A DNA stretch of 64,000 bases from CALVGQ01 sp031551965 (GCA_031551965.1 JAVBMW010000003.1:1-64000), one strand, 5' to 3'; positions 54,696 through 63,067 are shown, counted from the first letter of the stretch. The notes: generated by a model from the sequence alone, not told the origin. Translations and numbers: made by a program.

Positions 54696-55466
54696 ATGAA
54701 TATCATTGAATTATTAGAAATGAGAAAAAGCAGTTTTACAAAGAGCGAGCTATTTATTTATGACCAAATAGTAGACAATCCGGATGAAATCATGCGATGT
54801 ACAACTATTTCTTCATTAGCACAAAATTATGGAGTTTCCCAGCCAACATTAACTAGATTTATTCAAAAACTGGGTTACAATAACTTTCTTGATTTTAAAT
54901 ATGATGTCTATCTTAAAAGTAAAGACGATTTAACTTCCGATGTTCAACAAAGTGGAGGTCCCATACTTCAATCATATGCAAATTTAATTTTGAAAATGGA
55001 TTCTTTTATCAACAATGACCAGTTGAAGTCAATCGCTTCAAAACTGGTAAAGGCAAGAAATGTCATTGTAATGGGAATGCATAAAAGCTATGTCTCTGCA
55101 GAATTATTTGGATACAATATGATGAAACTTGGTATTCCAACTATGATTTTTGATTCTGATAATCGTTTGGACATTGAACATTTTATTAAAAAAGAAGATG
55201 TACTCGTTGTATTTAGTGCAGAAGGAGTGTCATGTAAGGACTTTTTAGCTTCCATTGAAGTTAAAGGAGCTTATACAGTTTTGATAACTCAAAACAATAA
55301 AAATCCTAGTAAAAAATATGCCGATGACTTTATTTGGTTACCAAATTCCAGAAACCAAAACTTAAAATATTATTTAGAAAACCAAGTTATTTTTATGGTT
55401 TTCAGTGATTTACTCACATCGTTTGTCGCAAAGGCAACAACAAAATTAAAAGAAGGAGAACAATAA
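54696..55466 (+). CDS. MurR/RpiR-family transcriptional regulator
   Basis: A 256-residue regulator. The N-terminal HTH_6 domain (about 1-77) contains TISSLAQNYGVSQPTLTRFI, and the C-terminal SIS sugar-phosphate-binding domain (about 100-240) holds VIVMGMHKSYVSAE. It probably senses a sugar phosphate from the neighbouring PTS operon and acts on the palindrome at 53370-53384. GGGTGA lies 5 bp before ATG 54696. The stop overlaps the next ATG by one base. Confidence 0.9.
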   Translation: MNIIELLEMRKSSFTKSELFIYDQIVDNPDEIMRCTTISSLAQNYGVSQPTLTRFIQKLGYNNFLDFKYDVYLKSKDDLTSDVQQSGGPILQSYANLILKMDSFINNDQLKSIASKLVKARNVIVMGMHKSYVSAELFGYNMMKLGIPTMIFDSDNRLDIEHFIKKEDVLVVFSAEGVSCKDFLASIEVKGAYTVLITQNNKNPSKKYADDFIWLPNSRNQNLKYYLENQVIFMVFSDLLTSFVAKATTKLKEGEQ

Positions 55467-55672
55467 TGGTATCTTTAAATATTGCAATGCAACAGGAACA
55501 AGCCAAAGCAGTGGTCTTAGCACTTGATGAAAATATTCGTTTTGTAAAAAAAGAAGGCTTGGGTTTATTTTTTGAAACACCAAATGATATCGAATATGCA
55601 GTTAAAATTAAAGCTGCTTTGAAAGCAGATCCGAATTTTAAAGCACTATATTTTAATGTTGATGTTAAATAA
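55466..55672 (+). CDS. Small protein coupled to the RpiR gene, unknown function
   Basis: A 68-residue soluble protein, translationally coupled to the RpiR gene through TAATG. It begins MVSLNIAMQQEQAKAVVLAL, has FFETPNDIEYAVKIKAALKA in the middle and no membrane segment or metal motif. I do not recognise the family. It may have an accessory role in sensing or a fold like a small ferredoxin-type domain, but this is not supported beyond position. Confidence 0.7.
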   Translation: MVSLNIAMQQEQAKAVVLALDENIRFVKKEGLGLFFETPNDIEYAVKIKAALKADPNFKALYFNVDVK

Positions 55673-55717
55673 GGTGCTAACTACCCTAATTATTCATTGA
55701 TAACAAAATTCAAAACT

Positions 55718-55761
55718 AAACAATCATCTTTGTACATTAACTAAAGATTATTGTTTTTTTT
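55718..55761 (+). terminator. Terminator after the RpiR unit
   Basis: ACAATCATCTTT (55720-55731) pairs with AAAGATTATTGT (55743-55754, one mismatch), followed by a run of T. Confidence 0.85.
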
Positions 55762-55840
55762 ATTACTCAATTACTAATTAGTGAATTATGATTTGCTTAA
55801 TAGTTAGCATAATAATTATAACTTTAAAAGGAGACCAACA

Positions 55841-56053
55841 ATGACTTACTACAATTATCATGGAACAATTAAAAAAATGATCAATGAAGGCAAATTGGTC
55901 GCATGGTATTACACAAAAAAACACAATAAAATTTCACACGCATTGGTATTAGTTTTTGATGATATTCAACATCCTATAATGCCGATCCGTGAAAAAAGAT
56001 GGAAAGAGTATGAGTTCTTGTTGCCAGATGATCTAAAAATACAAAAAGACTGA
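55841..56053 (+). CDS. Small conserved-looking protein, unknown function
   Basis: A 70-residue soluble protein. It opens MTYYNYHGTIKKMINEGKL, has HALVLVFDDIQHPIMPIRE in the middle and ends KRWKEYEFLLPDD. The layout reminds me of small Firmicutes proteins with an N-Y-H-G-T start, but I cannot name a family. AAAAGGAGA precedes the ATG with good spacing. A 10-bp palindrome, ACTAATTAGT, lies before it at about 55774-55783. Confidence 0.7.
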   Translation: MTYYNYHGTIKKMINEGKLVAWYYTKKHNKISHALVLVFDDIQHPIMPIREKRWKEYEFLLPDDLKIQKD

Positions 56054-56120
56054 ACCGAATCAGTTAAAATATTCATTTGGTTATGATATGATGATTAAAA
56101 GGAACATAGGGAGAAACAAT

Positions 56121-56648
56121 ATGCCAAAATACAGAAAAATGTTGACAGATATCAATGCAGAGTACTTGCAAATCTTAATGAGAATAATAGAAACACAAAG
56201 TATTGCAACGATCACGACATGGTGTACAGAATATGCAAGAAAGAATTTACTGCCGTTATGGTATGAAGAATTTGAAGATGATCTACGCCCAGAGTTTGCC
56301 TTGGGTGCAGCACAAAATTATATAGCAGGTAAAATCGATTTGAAAAATGCGAAGTTAGAAATCATGCAAGTTAGAGACCTTGCAAGAACATTAGAAAAAA
56401 CACCGATTGCCCAAGGAGTTGCCAGAGCAGTAGATTCGTCAGCTTCATCGATCCACAATCCAGCGGGGTCGCTAGGTGTTGCACTATATGGAGCACTTGC
56501 CATAGCTTATCACAAAGAAGGATTGAATGCACCTTGGGAAGTGCTTGAAAAAACAGCAGAAAAAGAATGTTACAAAATGATAGAAGCCTTGCAGATGATT
56601 GCGGTTGAAAACGAACCAAAACCGGCAAAGATCAAGTGGGGATGTTAG
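56121..56648 (+). CDS. Imm5-like putative immunity protein
   Basis: A 175-residue helical protein resembling Imm-5-like proteins, with LPLWYEEFEDDLRPEFAL early and a Ala-rich GVARAVDSSASSIHNPAG and LGVALYGALAIAYHKEG region later. Such proteins are predicted immunity factors for polymorphic toxins, but no toxin is visible here. ATG 56121 follows an AGGGAGA; a longer frame from 56088 is less likely. It starts a run of close genes with the double GNAT and FUSC genes. Confidence 0.6.
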   Translation: MPKYRKMLTDINAEYLQILMRIIETQSIATITTWCTEYARKNLLPLWYEEFEDDLRPEFALGAAQNYIAGKIDLKNAKLEIMQVRDLARTLEKTPIAQGVARAVDSSASSIHNPAGSLGVALYGALAIAYHKEGLNAPWEVLEKTAEKECYKMIEALQMIAVENEPKPAKIKWGC

Positions 56649-56657
56649 GAGATTGAG

Positions 56658-57713
56658 ATGAGAAACCTAGAAACACAGCGATTGGTTTTAAGAAAATTTA
56701 ATAGAGATGACTTTGAGGCAGTTCACAGTTATGCAAGCGTCAAAGAAAATATGATTTATATGCCTTGGAATCCAAATACTCTTGAAGTTACAAAGCAGTT
56801 TATAGAAAATGCAATTGCTTTAGCTGAAAAAGAACCTTGTTTTAATTATGAGTATGCAATAGTAATAAAATCAACAAATCAGCTTATTGGTGGATGTCAC
56901 CTTACGATCACAGGAAACCAAGCTGAAATAGGGTGGATGTTACATCGTGATTATTGGAAGCAAGGGTTTGGTTATGAAGTAGGTCAAAGGCTACTGCAAT
57001 TTGGTTTTGATGATTTGAAAATTCATCGTATCGTTGCGATTTGCGATGCTGAAAATATAGGGTCATACCGAATCATGGAAAAAATTGGATTGATCAAGGA
57101 AGGATTGTATTATGATGCAAGGCCAGCCCATAAAAATTCAAATCGGCAATATAGTGATGAGTTACATTATGGATTAACTCTTGATCGGTGGAACACAAAA
57201 AAGAAAATTAGTGAATATCAATTAATGACATATCATTTCAATAATTTTATAGATGTACCTCATTTGACAGATGATGATATTCAATTGATTTGCATCGCCA
57301 AACAACCAATGAATCCAGAAAAAAAGTGGGTGCCTTCATACAATTTTATTATTTGTAAAGGCAGTGAAAAAATTGGTGTTATTGATTTGAGAATTGGCTA
57401 TATTGGAGGAATTCATCATGATAATCTATATTATGGTGGGCATATAGGGTATACCATTTTTGAACAATATCGTGGAAACAATTACGCAATGAAGGCTTGT
57501 AGATTACTATTACCAGTCGCAAAAGCTCATCAAATGAAAAAATTATTGATTACAAATGCAGTTACAAATGTTGCGTCAAGAAGAGTTTGTGAGAAGTTGG
57601 GCTTAAAATTAATTGATGTTGCTCGACTACCAGAATATAGCGATATTTATGAAGAAGGTCATCGATTCATGAACATTTTTGAATGGGACATCGAGTCAGA
57701 GATCGCATCATGA
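56658..57713 (+). CDS. Protein with two tandem GNAT acetyltransferase domains
   Basis: A 351-residue protein made of two GNAT domains. The first (about 1-178) begins LETQRLVLRKFNRDDFEAV and has EIGWMLHRDYWKQGFGYE as its acetyl-CoA region. The second (about 185-345) begins near YQLMTYHFNNF and has GHIGYTIFEQYRGNNYAMKA. Both keep a Q/R-x-x-G-x-G/A-type loop in degenerate form (QGFGYE, RGNNYA). Substrates are unknown. The stop overlaps the start of the FUSC gene by ATGA. Two-GNAT proteins can join a catalytic and a regulatory copy. Confidence 0.85.
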   Translation: MRNLETQRLVLRKFNRDDFEAVHSYASVKENMIYMPWNPNTLEVTKQFIENAIALAEKEPCFNYEYAIVIKSTNQLIGGCHLTITGNQAEIGWMLHRDYWKQGFGYEVGQRLLQFGFDDLKIHRIVAICDAENIGSYRIMEKIGLIKEGLYYDARPAHKNSNRQYSDELHYGLTLDRWNTKKKISEYQLMTYHFNNFIDVPHLTDDDIQLICIAKQPMNPEKKWVPSYNFIICKGSEKIGVIDLRIGYIGGIHHDNLYYGGHIGYTIFEQYRGNNYAMKACRLLLPVAKAHQMKKLLITNAVTNVASRRVCEKLGLKLIDVARLPEYSDIYEEGHRFMNIFEWDIESEIAS

Positions 57714-58228
57714 ACAAAACAAATTTGAAATCAAAATTATTCCCAAGAATCGGGATGAGAGCTATTAAAACAGGGTTATCAGTATTCTTGTGCTGTGTAA
57801 TAGACTTTTATCGTGGAGTAGTTCCACTTCAAAGTGCAATAGCTGCAATATTATGTATTCAGTCAGATTCCAAAAATAGTGTACGTGTTGCGATCACCAG
57901 AGCAACAGGAACACTACTTGGAGGAACAATTGGAGTGTTGGTGCTTGAGTTGTTCAGCAGACTCAACATTCCATCGTTATCCATACCATTTTATGCGATC
58001 TTGAGCGTCCTGTTATTGTTGATCATTTATATTCCAGTAAATTTAGGATGGCCTGATGCAGTCCCATTAACATGTATCGTATACATGACAATAGCATTAA
58101 GCAACCCTGGTGAAATCTCATCAGCGCTCTTTGCCTTGAATCGAGTAGTGGACACTCTTTTAGGAATTCTAATAGCTCTACCAATTAATGCAATATTTCC
58201 AAATCGCCAAGAAACCAAAAATACTTAA
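57710..58228 (+). CDS. FUSC/aromatic acid exporter-like membrane protein
   Basis: A 172-residue membrane protein of the FUSC/ArAE (DUF939-like) type. It starts with a basic segment, then MRAIKTGLSVFLCC, VPLQSAIAAILCIQSDSKNSVRVAITRATGT and about five helices, with RVVDTLLGILIALPINAIFP at the end. Full members have an extra cytoplasmic domain of about 150 residues, absent here. The role may be export of an acidic compound made or modified by the linked GNAT protein; that is inferred from the ATGA overlap. Confidence 0.8.
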   Translation: MNKTNLKSKLFPRIGMRAIKTGLSVFLCCVIDFYRGVVPLQSAIAAILCIQSDSKNSVRVAITRATGTLLGGTIGVLVLELFSRLNIPSLSIPFYAILSVLLLLIIYIPVNLGWPDAVPLTCIVYMTIALSNPGEISSALFALNRVVDTLLGILIALPINAIFPNRQETKNT

Positions 58229-58234
58229 AAATAT

Positions 58235-58275
58235 AAAAAAAGGTCTCATATCAAATCCGATATGAAGCCTTTTTT
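58235..58275 (+). terminator. Terminator, probably bidirectional
   Basis: A 17-bp imperfect stem from AAAAAAGG (58235-58242) to CCTTTTTT (58268-58275) with a 6-nt loop, between convergent genes. Confidence 0.85.
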
Positions 58276-58278
58276 GCT

Positions 58279-58971
58279 TTAGTAGTGAATTAATTGTATG
58301 TTGTTTTTTGCGATATATTCTTTTACTCTAGGATCACACAGAATGTTCAATTCTTTGATTCGGATATCGTTATAGCTACTCATGTTTCTTAATGCGATAT
58401 CGCTGAATGCCGGATGAACCATTAGTTCTATAGCTTCTTCATCCTTATAAAAATCTAAAATACTAAGTAGTTTTTCAACCGAAACATCATCTCCATAAAA
58501 ACTATCAATAAATTTCATATCGCATAAAGCTCTTGCCTTTAAACCATATTCAGCCATTAATTTTTTAGTGACATCAATGACTTGTGGCAAAACATGAATA
58601 TGATGATGTCCATCAATATGATCAGGTAATCGCTTAAATACTTTGATAAATCTTTCCATCTGTGCTCTGAACTCAATTTCAAGTTCTTTTGCATCTATTT
58701 CTTTGGGTTCTAATACAGATTGGTTAAAGAAATTTCCTTCTTCATCGCATAACGTCTTACAATCAGTTAGAGGTTTTCCAACAGTTAATGCAAAATGGAT
58801 GCCAAATCCTAAATTAGGACAAATCTTTGATTTTTCATAAGCTTCATTTAAATTGTCATTATTTACTAACACAGAAGTTGATGTAACGATCCCATTTAAA
58901 TGGGCATACAATATCCCTTCAGTAACTCCCCAAGTATAGCTATAATCATCAGCATTGATACATAATTTCAT
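58279..58971 (-). CDS. ChbG/HpnK-family carbohydrate deacetylase (second copy)
   Basis: A 230-residue paralogue of the gene at 49460-50152, with the same length and near-identical ends (MKLCINADDY and LIHY). Here the metal region is the complete DGHHHIH. GGAGGATC before the ATG at 58971 rejects an in-frame ATG at 59058. It stands alone, without PTS genes. Confidence 0.9.
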   Translation of the reverse strand: MKLCINADDYSYTWGVTEGILYAHLNGIVTSTSVLVNNDNLNEAYEKSKICPNLGFGIHFALTVGKPLTDCKTLCDEEGNFFNQSVLEPKEIDAKELEIEFRAQMERFIKVFKRLPDHIDGHHHIHVLPQVIDVTKKLMAEYGLKARALCDMKFIDSFYGDDVSVEKLLSILDFYKDEEAIELMVHPAFSDIALRNMSSYNDIRIKELNILCDPRVKEYIAKNNIQLIHY

Positions 58972-59133
58972 GATTTGATCCTCCGATAGTAATATCTTAT
59001 CATTTTTGCAAAAATATTGATGAACATAATTAGAGTTTAGACATAAAATAAGTGACAAAAAGCTGAAAAAGTACGTTTGTGAAGCGTTTTTTCAAGGAAT
59101 TGTCATTTTTTCACGATTTTTAATGAGAAAAAG

Positions 59134-59188
59134 TATACCGAAATCGTCAAAAGTATCATTTTTTGTAATTTTTGTACCAAATGGTATA
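59134..59188. repeat. 55-bp repeat, copy 1, with terminal inverted repeats
   Basis: It begins TATACCGAAA and ends with AAATGGTATA, so TATACC and GGTATA form terminal inverted repeats. It matches the copy at 59276-59330 in 45 of 55 positions by my count. The surrounding gene-free stretch (58972-59443) holds this pair, the Fic promoter and the first 43-bp element; I see no gene in it. Confidence 0.75.
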
Positions 59189-59275
59189 GTTACCGAGTTT
59201 GATTCTGGGATGAATCGATAATATTTGGGACGAAAGGCTATTGTAAACTAAATGTGAATGTCAACTGTGAAACAA

Positions 59276-59330
59276 TATACCGAAAACCTCAAAAACATCA
59301 ATATTTGTAGTTTTTGGCTCAAATGGTATA
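59276..59330. repeat. 55-bp repeat, copy 2, with terminal inverted repeats
   Basis: Same length and ends as the copy 142 bp upstream. Internal CAAAAA/TTTTTG segments allow a longer hairpin. It lies about 50 bp before the Fic promoter. Confidence 0.75.
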
Positions 59331-59381
59331 TTTTAAAATTATAATTTAAGGTTAGTCATTAAGTTAAGGTATAATTGATAT

Positions 59382-59410
59382 TTGACAATTAGGGTTCAAA
59401 AATATAAAAT
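59382..59410 (+). promoter_or_regulatory. Promoter of the Fic-like gene
   Basis: Consensus TTGACA (59382-59387) and TAAAAT (59405-59410) with 17-bp spacing. The first arm of the 43-bp palindromic element lies in the spacer. Confidence 0.8.
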
Positions 59411-59431
59411 ATATTTATAAATGCACCCTAA
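59389..59431. repeat. 43-bp palindromic element, copy 1, over the Fic promoter
   Basis: Arms TTAGGGTTCA (59389-59398) and TGCACCCTAA (59422-59431) are inverted repeats with one mismatch in ten. The -10 and start site lie between the arms, as in an operator. A second copy follows the gene at 60376-60418. Confidence 0.85.
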
Positions 59432-59443
59432 AAAGGAGATTGT

Positions 59444-60379
59444 ATGAACAATTTTGAAAAAATACAAAGCCTTCTGAATGAAAAAGCTAACTATAAGGCA
59501 AGATTAAAGTTATTATCAGTTGATGGCAATGTTGAAGTTAAGACAGTAAACAATGAAAAATATATATACTTAAGAAAAAGAGAAGCAGGAAGAAATACTT
59601 CTACTTATATTGATAAGTACAGTGACGAACTATTTCAACTACTTTATAGAGAGGCTCAAGAGGCAAGAACTCTAAAAAAGAATATCCGCAAAATCGAAAA
59701 AGAACTTGCAATTCTTGGACATACTGAAAATAATCATTCTGCAGAAGTGATACTTAATATCGATTTTGCACGGGCGAATATTAAAACTTTAATTTATGAC
59801 CAAGCAGTACTTGAAGGCATATCAACAACATTTCCACAAACAGAGACAATACTTGAAAATGGGAAAATAAACGGAGTAACAGCGAGTGATGTACAAAAGA
59901 TATTAAATTTAAAACATGCTTGGGAGTTTGTTTTAGATAAGGATGTTCTTATGTCACCGTCAAATTTCTATGTGTTATCTTATATAGCTAAATTAGTCAA
60001 TGAAGGATTTTATGAAAATGGAGGTACCCCTAGAGGTGTGCCTGTACGAATTGGCGGATCAAGTTATGTTCCGCAATTACCGTTAGAATCTGATGTAAAA
60101 GAAAAAATTAAGACTATCATTGAGCAAAATAAAAAAGCCATTGATATAGCTATTGATTTATGCCTATATTGCATGAAAGCACAAATATTTATAGATGGAA
60201 ATAAAAGAGCTTCAATTATTTTCACAAATCATTATTTAATATCGAAGGGAGAAGGATTGTTAGTTGTGCCTGAATCCCATGTGAAGGAATTTAAAAAACT
60301 ATTGGTTAATTATTATGAAGATAAAGATGAACTCATGATAAGAGAATTCATGATAAACAACTGTTGGAGAACATATTAG
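59444..60379 (+). CDS. Fic-like protein with Gln in place of the catalytic His
   Basis: A 311-residue cytoplasmic protein. The N-terminal part (about 1-110) is charged and helical. The Fic domain follows, with ISTTFPQTETILENGKINGV at about 131-150, which resembles the inhibitory-helix region, and VRIGGSSYVPQLP in the middle. The core motif, normally H-x-F-x-D/E-G-N-G/K-R, reads Q-I-F-I-D-G-N-K-R with Gln247 at the His position. Typical Fic proteins transfer AMP to proteins and need this His, so activity is doubtful; similar Gln variants may exist in Firmicutes. AAGGAG precedes the ATG. The stop codon lies inside the second 43-bp repeat. Confidence 0.85.
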   Translation: MNNFEKIQSLLNEKANYKARLKLLSVDGNVEVKTVNNEKYIYLRKREAGRNTSTYIDKYSDELFQLLYREAQEARTLKKNIRKIEKELAILGHTENNHSAEVILNIDFARANIKTLIYDQAVLEGISTTFPQTETILENGKINGVTASDVQKILNLKHAWEFVLDKDVLMSPSNFYVLSYIAKLVNEGFYENGGTPRGVPVRIGGSSYVPQLPLESDVKEKIKTIIEQNKKAIDIAIDLCLYCMKAQIFIDGNKRASIIFTNHYLISKGEGLLVVPESHVKEFKKLLVNYYEDKDELMIREFMINNCWRTY

Positions 60380-60418
60380 GGTTCATAAATTAAATACGCA
60401 CATATAAATGCACCCTAA
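60376..60418. repeat. 43-bp palindromic element, copy 2, at the Fic stop codon
   Basis: Arms TTAGGGTTCA (60376-60385) and TGCACCCTAA (60409-60418), identical to copy 1; the whole element matches in 34 of 43 positions. The TAG stop codon of the Fic gene (60377-60379) is part of its left arm. It is in the same orientation as copy 1, so the gene is bracketed by direct repeats. Confidence 0.85.
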
Positions 60419-60473
60419 AATATACGTATAGATTTTAGTGGTTATTTAGAATGCTATGTACTAGAGAAATCGC

Positions 60474-60502
60474 TGTCAAGAAATGAGTAGAAATGATATA
60501 AT
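60474..60502 (+). promoter_or_regulatory. Promoter of mutS
   Basis: TGTCAA (60474-60479) and TATAAT (60497-60502) with 17-bp spacing and a TG extension (TGATATAAT), 24 bp before the mutS ATG. Confidence 0.75.
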
Positions 60503-60526
60503 AGGTAAGATTTAGGAGCGCTTAAA

Positions 60527-63046
60527 ATGAAGACATATACACCAATGATGATGCAATATCTTGATGTGAAAAAGAATTATCAAGATGCAATCGTATTTTA
60601 TCGTCTCGGAGATTTTTACGAGATGTTTTTTGAGGATGCAAAAGTAGCCTCTGTAGAATTAGATTTAGTTTTAACAGGTAGAAATGCAGGTGTAGAAGAA
60701 AAGGTACCTATGTGTGGAGTGCCACATCATGCAGCGAATAACTATATACAAAAATTAGTTGCGAGAGGATATAAAGTTGCGATCGTTGAACAACTTGAAA
60801 ATCCTGCTGAAGCTGAAGGTATTGTAAAGAGAGATGTTATCCAAGTAGTAACGCCAGGTACAGTAATGGATGAGTCACTTGATGGTAAAAATAGTATTCA
60901 TTTAGCCTCTGTCATTGATTATGGATTTGGTTATGCCTTATCAATGATTGAAATGAGTACAGGAGAAACGATCCTTAAGCAGATCGCTCATAATCAAGTA
61001 ATTCTTACTCAAACTTTGCTTAAAAATAGTATTAAGGAAATAGTAGTAAAAGAAGGATTTAATGAAAAAGCAGTTTTATCGATCCGTGATTTAGGATCAG
61101 TTACAATTTCATATTGTAATGATAGTCACATTGATGAAGAATATTTAATTCTATGTGAAAGTGTAAAAGATGAACGTTATCTGGAAGCTTATGGCTTAAT
61201 GCTTAATTATTTGATTGCGACACAGAAAAGAATGATGCATCATTTGAAGGTCATTGAAATTGAAAATGATACTGATTTTTTAGGGATGGATTTTTCAACT
61301 CAACAAAATTTAGAGCTTACGATTCCTCTTCGCTTTCAAGGTAAAAAAGATACCTTGTGGAGTTTTATGGATGAATGTAAAAGTTCAATGGGTTCACGTT
61401 TATTAAAAAAATGGATTGAAAAGCCTTTGGTGAATCAGAATAAAATTGAACATCGTTATGATCAAATTGAGTTCTTGACTAAAGATTTTATGCTTCGTGA
61501 TGAACTAGCGTTACATTTATCAAATATTTATGATTTGGAAAGATTGATTGCACGAGTTGCCTATGGTTCAGCTAGTGCAGTGGATTGTGTACGTTTGGTA
61601 AAGACACTTCATGAAGTACCAGAAATTCAACAATTATTCGCCTCAAATTCAATTTTTGAATCTTGGATAAATGTTGATCCATGCTTATCATTAAATGATT
61701 TGATCAAAGATGCCTTTGTGGAAGAACCACCTGTAAGTACTAAAGAAGGCGGTATGTTTAAAGAGGGATATAATCATCAATTGGATGAATATCGTGCCAT
61801 CTCTAAATCCGGTAAAAATTGGATTTTAGAATTAGAGGCAAAAGAAAAAGAAAAAACAGGAATTAAAACATTAAAAATTGGATACAATCGTGTGTTTGGC
61901 TATTATATTGAAGTTTCAAAAGGAGCAAATGCTCAAGTAAAAGATGAATTCGGTTATGTGCGAAAACAAACATTATCGAATGCTGAACGTTATATTACTC
62001 AAGAACTGAAGGAACAAGAAGATGCTATTTTACATGCTCAGGAAAGAGCTGTAGCTTTAGAAACACAACTTTTTGAAGATTTATTGGAAAGAATCCGTGA
62101 ATATTGTGCTAAATTACAAAGATTGGCTTATGTATTAGCGGAAATCGATTGTATTTATGCATTAAGCACTTTAGCAGTTGAGCATGGGTATGTAAGACCT
62201 AGCTATACTCAAGATAAATTAGAAATCATACAAGGAAAACATCCAATACTAGATTCAATGAAAAATGTTCGTTATGTTTCCAATGATTGTGAGATGGATA
62301 AAGATCGAGCAGTACTTTTGATTACTGGACCTAATATGGGTGGTAAAAGTACTTACATGAGACAAGTTGCGCTTATTGTGATCATGGCTCAAATGGGGAG
62401 CTTTGTACCATGTAAAAGCTGTAAGTTACCAATTTTTGATAAAATATTTACGCGTATTGGAGCGAGTGATGATATTCTTTCGGGTAAATCAACATTTATG
62501 GTTGAGATGACGGAAGCGAATATGGCACTTACTGGTGCGACTGATAAATCCTTGATCTTATTTGATGAAATCGGACGAGGAACCTCTACTTATGATGGTA
62601 TGTCTTTAGCTCAGTCAATGATTGAGTACATTGCGGTGTGTATCAAGGCGAAAACATTATTCAGTACACACTATCATGAACTGACTACATTAAGTGAGCA
62701 TTTAGGAGAAGTTGCGAATGTGCATGTAGAAGTTCATGAATCAAAAGGAGATATTACTTTCATGTATAAAGTGAAAGAAGGAACTGCGGATCGCTCTTAT
62801 GGAATCAATGTTGCAAAACTCGCAAACTTGCCAGAAACAGTTTTAAATCGGGCAAGTGAATTATGTAGTCAGTACGAAAGTAAGAAACAAGTGCTTCAAC
62901 AATCACTTGGAATCGTAGAGATGGTCAAAGAACCACCTCACTATAGAGAACTCGTAGAAAAACTAGAAGGAGTTGATGTAAATTCATTAACTCCAATACA
63001 AGCGTTACAGTTGGTTGATGAATTAAAGAAAGATATTAAAAAATAA
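60527..63046 (+). CDS. mutS: DNA mismatch repair protein MutS
   Basis: Mismatch-recognition ATPase, 839 residues, near the usual length. The mismatch-binding Phe-x-Glu lies in RLGDFYEMFFEDA at about residue 27-40, the Walker A GPNMGGKST at about 601-609, and the Walker B LILFDEIGRGTST further on. TAGGAG precedes the ATG. mutL follows after 21 bp, giving the usual mutSL operon. Confidence 0.98.
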   Translation: MKTYTPMMMQYLDVKKNYQDAIVFYRLGDFYEMFFEDAKVASVELDLVLTGRNAGVEEKVPMCGVPHHAANNYIQKLVARGYKVAIVEQLENPAEAEGIVKRDVIQVVTPGTVMDESLDGKNSIHLASVIDYGFGYALSMIEMSTGETILKQIAHNQVILTQTLLKNSIKEIVVKEGFNEKAVLSIRDLGSVTISYCNDSHIDEEYLILCESVKDERYLEAYGLMLNYLIATQKRMMHHLKVIEIENDTDFLGMDFSTQQNLELTIPLRFQGKKDTLWSFMDECKSSMGSRLLKKWIEKPLVNQNKIEHRYDQIEFLTKDFMLRDELALHLSNIYDLERLIARVAYGSASAVDCVRLVKTLHEVPEIQQLFASNSIFESWINVDPCLSLNDLIKDAFVEEPPVSTKEGGMFKEGYNHQLDEYRAISKSGKNWILELEAKEKEKTGIKTLKIGYNRVFGYYIEVSKGANAQVKDEFGYVRKQTLSNAERYITQELKEQEDAILHAQERAVALETQLFEDLLERIREYCAKLQRLAYVLAEIDCIYALSTLAVEHGYVRPSYTQDKLEIIQGKHPILDSMKNVRYVSNDCEMDKDRAVLLITGPNMGGKSTYMRQVALIVIMAQMGSFVPCKSCKLPIFDKIFTRIGASDDILSGKSTFMVEMTEANMALTGATDKSLILFDEIGRGTSTYDGMSLAQSMIEYIAVCIKAKTLFSTHYHELTTLSEHLGEVANVHVEVHESKGDITFMYKVKEGTADRSYGINVAKLANLPETVLNRASELCSQYESKKQVLQQSLGIVEMVKEPPHYRELVEKLEGVDVNSLTPIQALQLVDELKKDIKK

Positions 63047-63067
63047 TGAATTGAAAGCAGGTGGATT

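Noticed and set aside
59078..59098. Possible cre site upstream of the second ChbG gene
   Set aside because: GTGAAGCGTTTTTTCA has the wrong spacing between the conserved ends.
59134..59330. CRISPR-like array in the repeat region
   Set aside because: Only two imperfect 55-bp copies with a single 87-bp gap; no cas genes.
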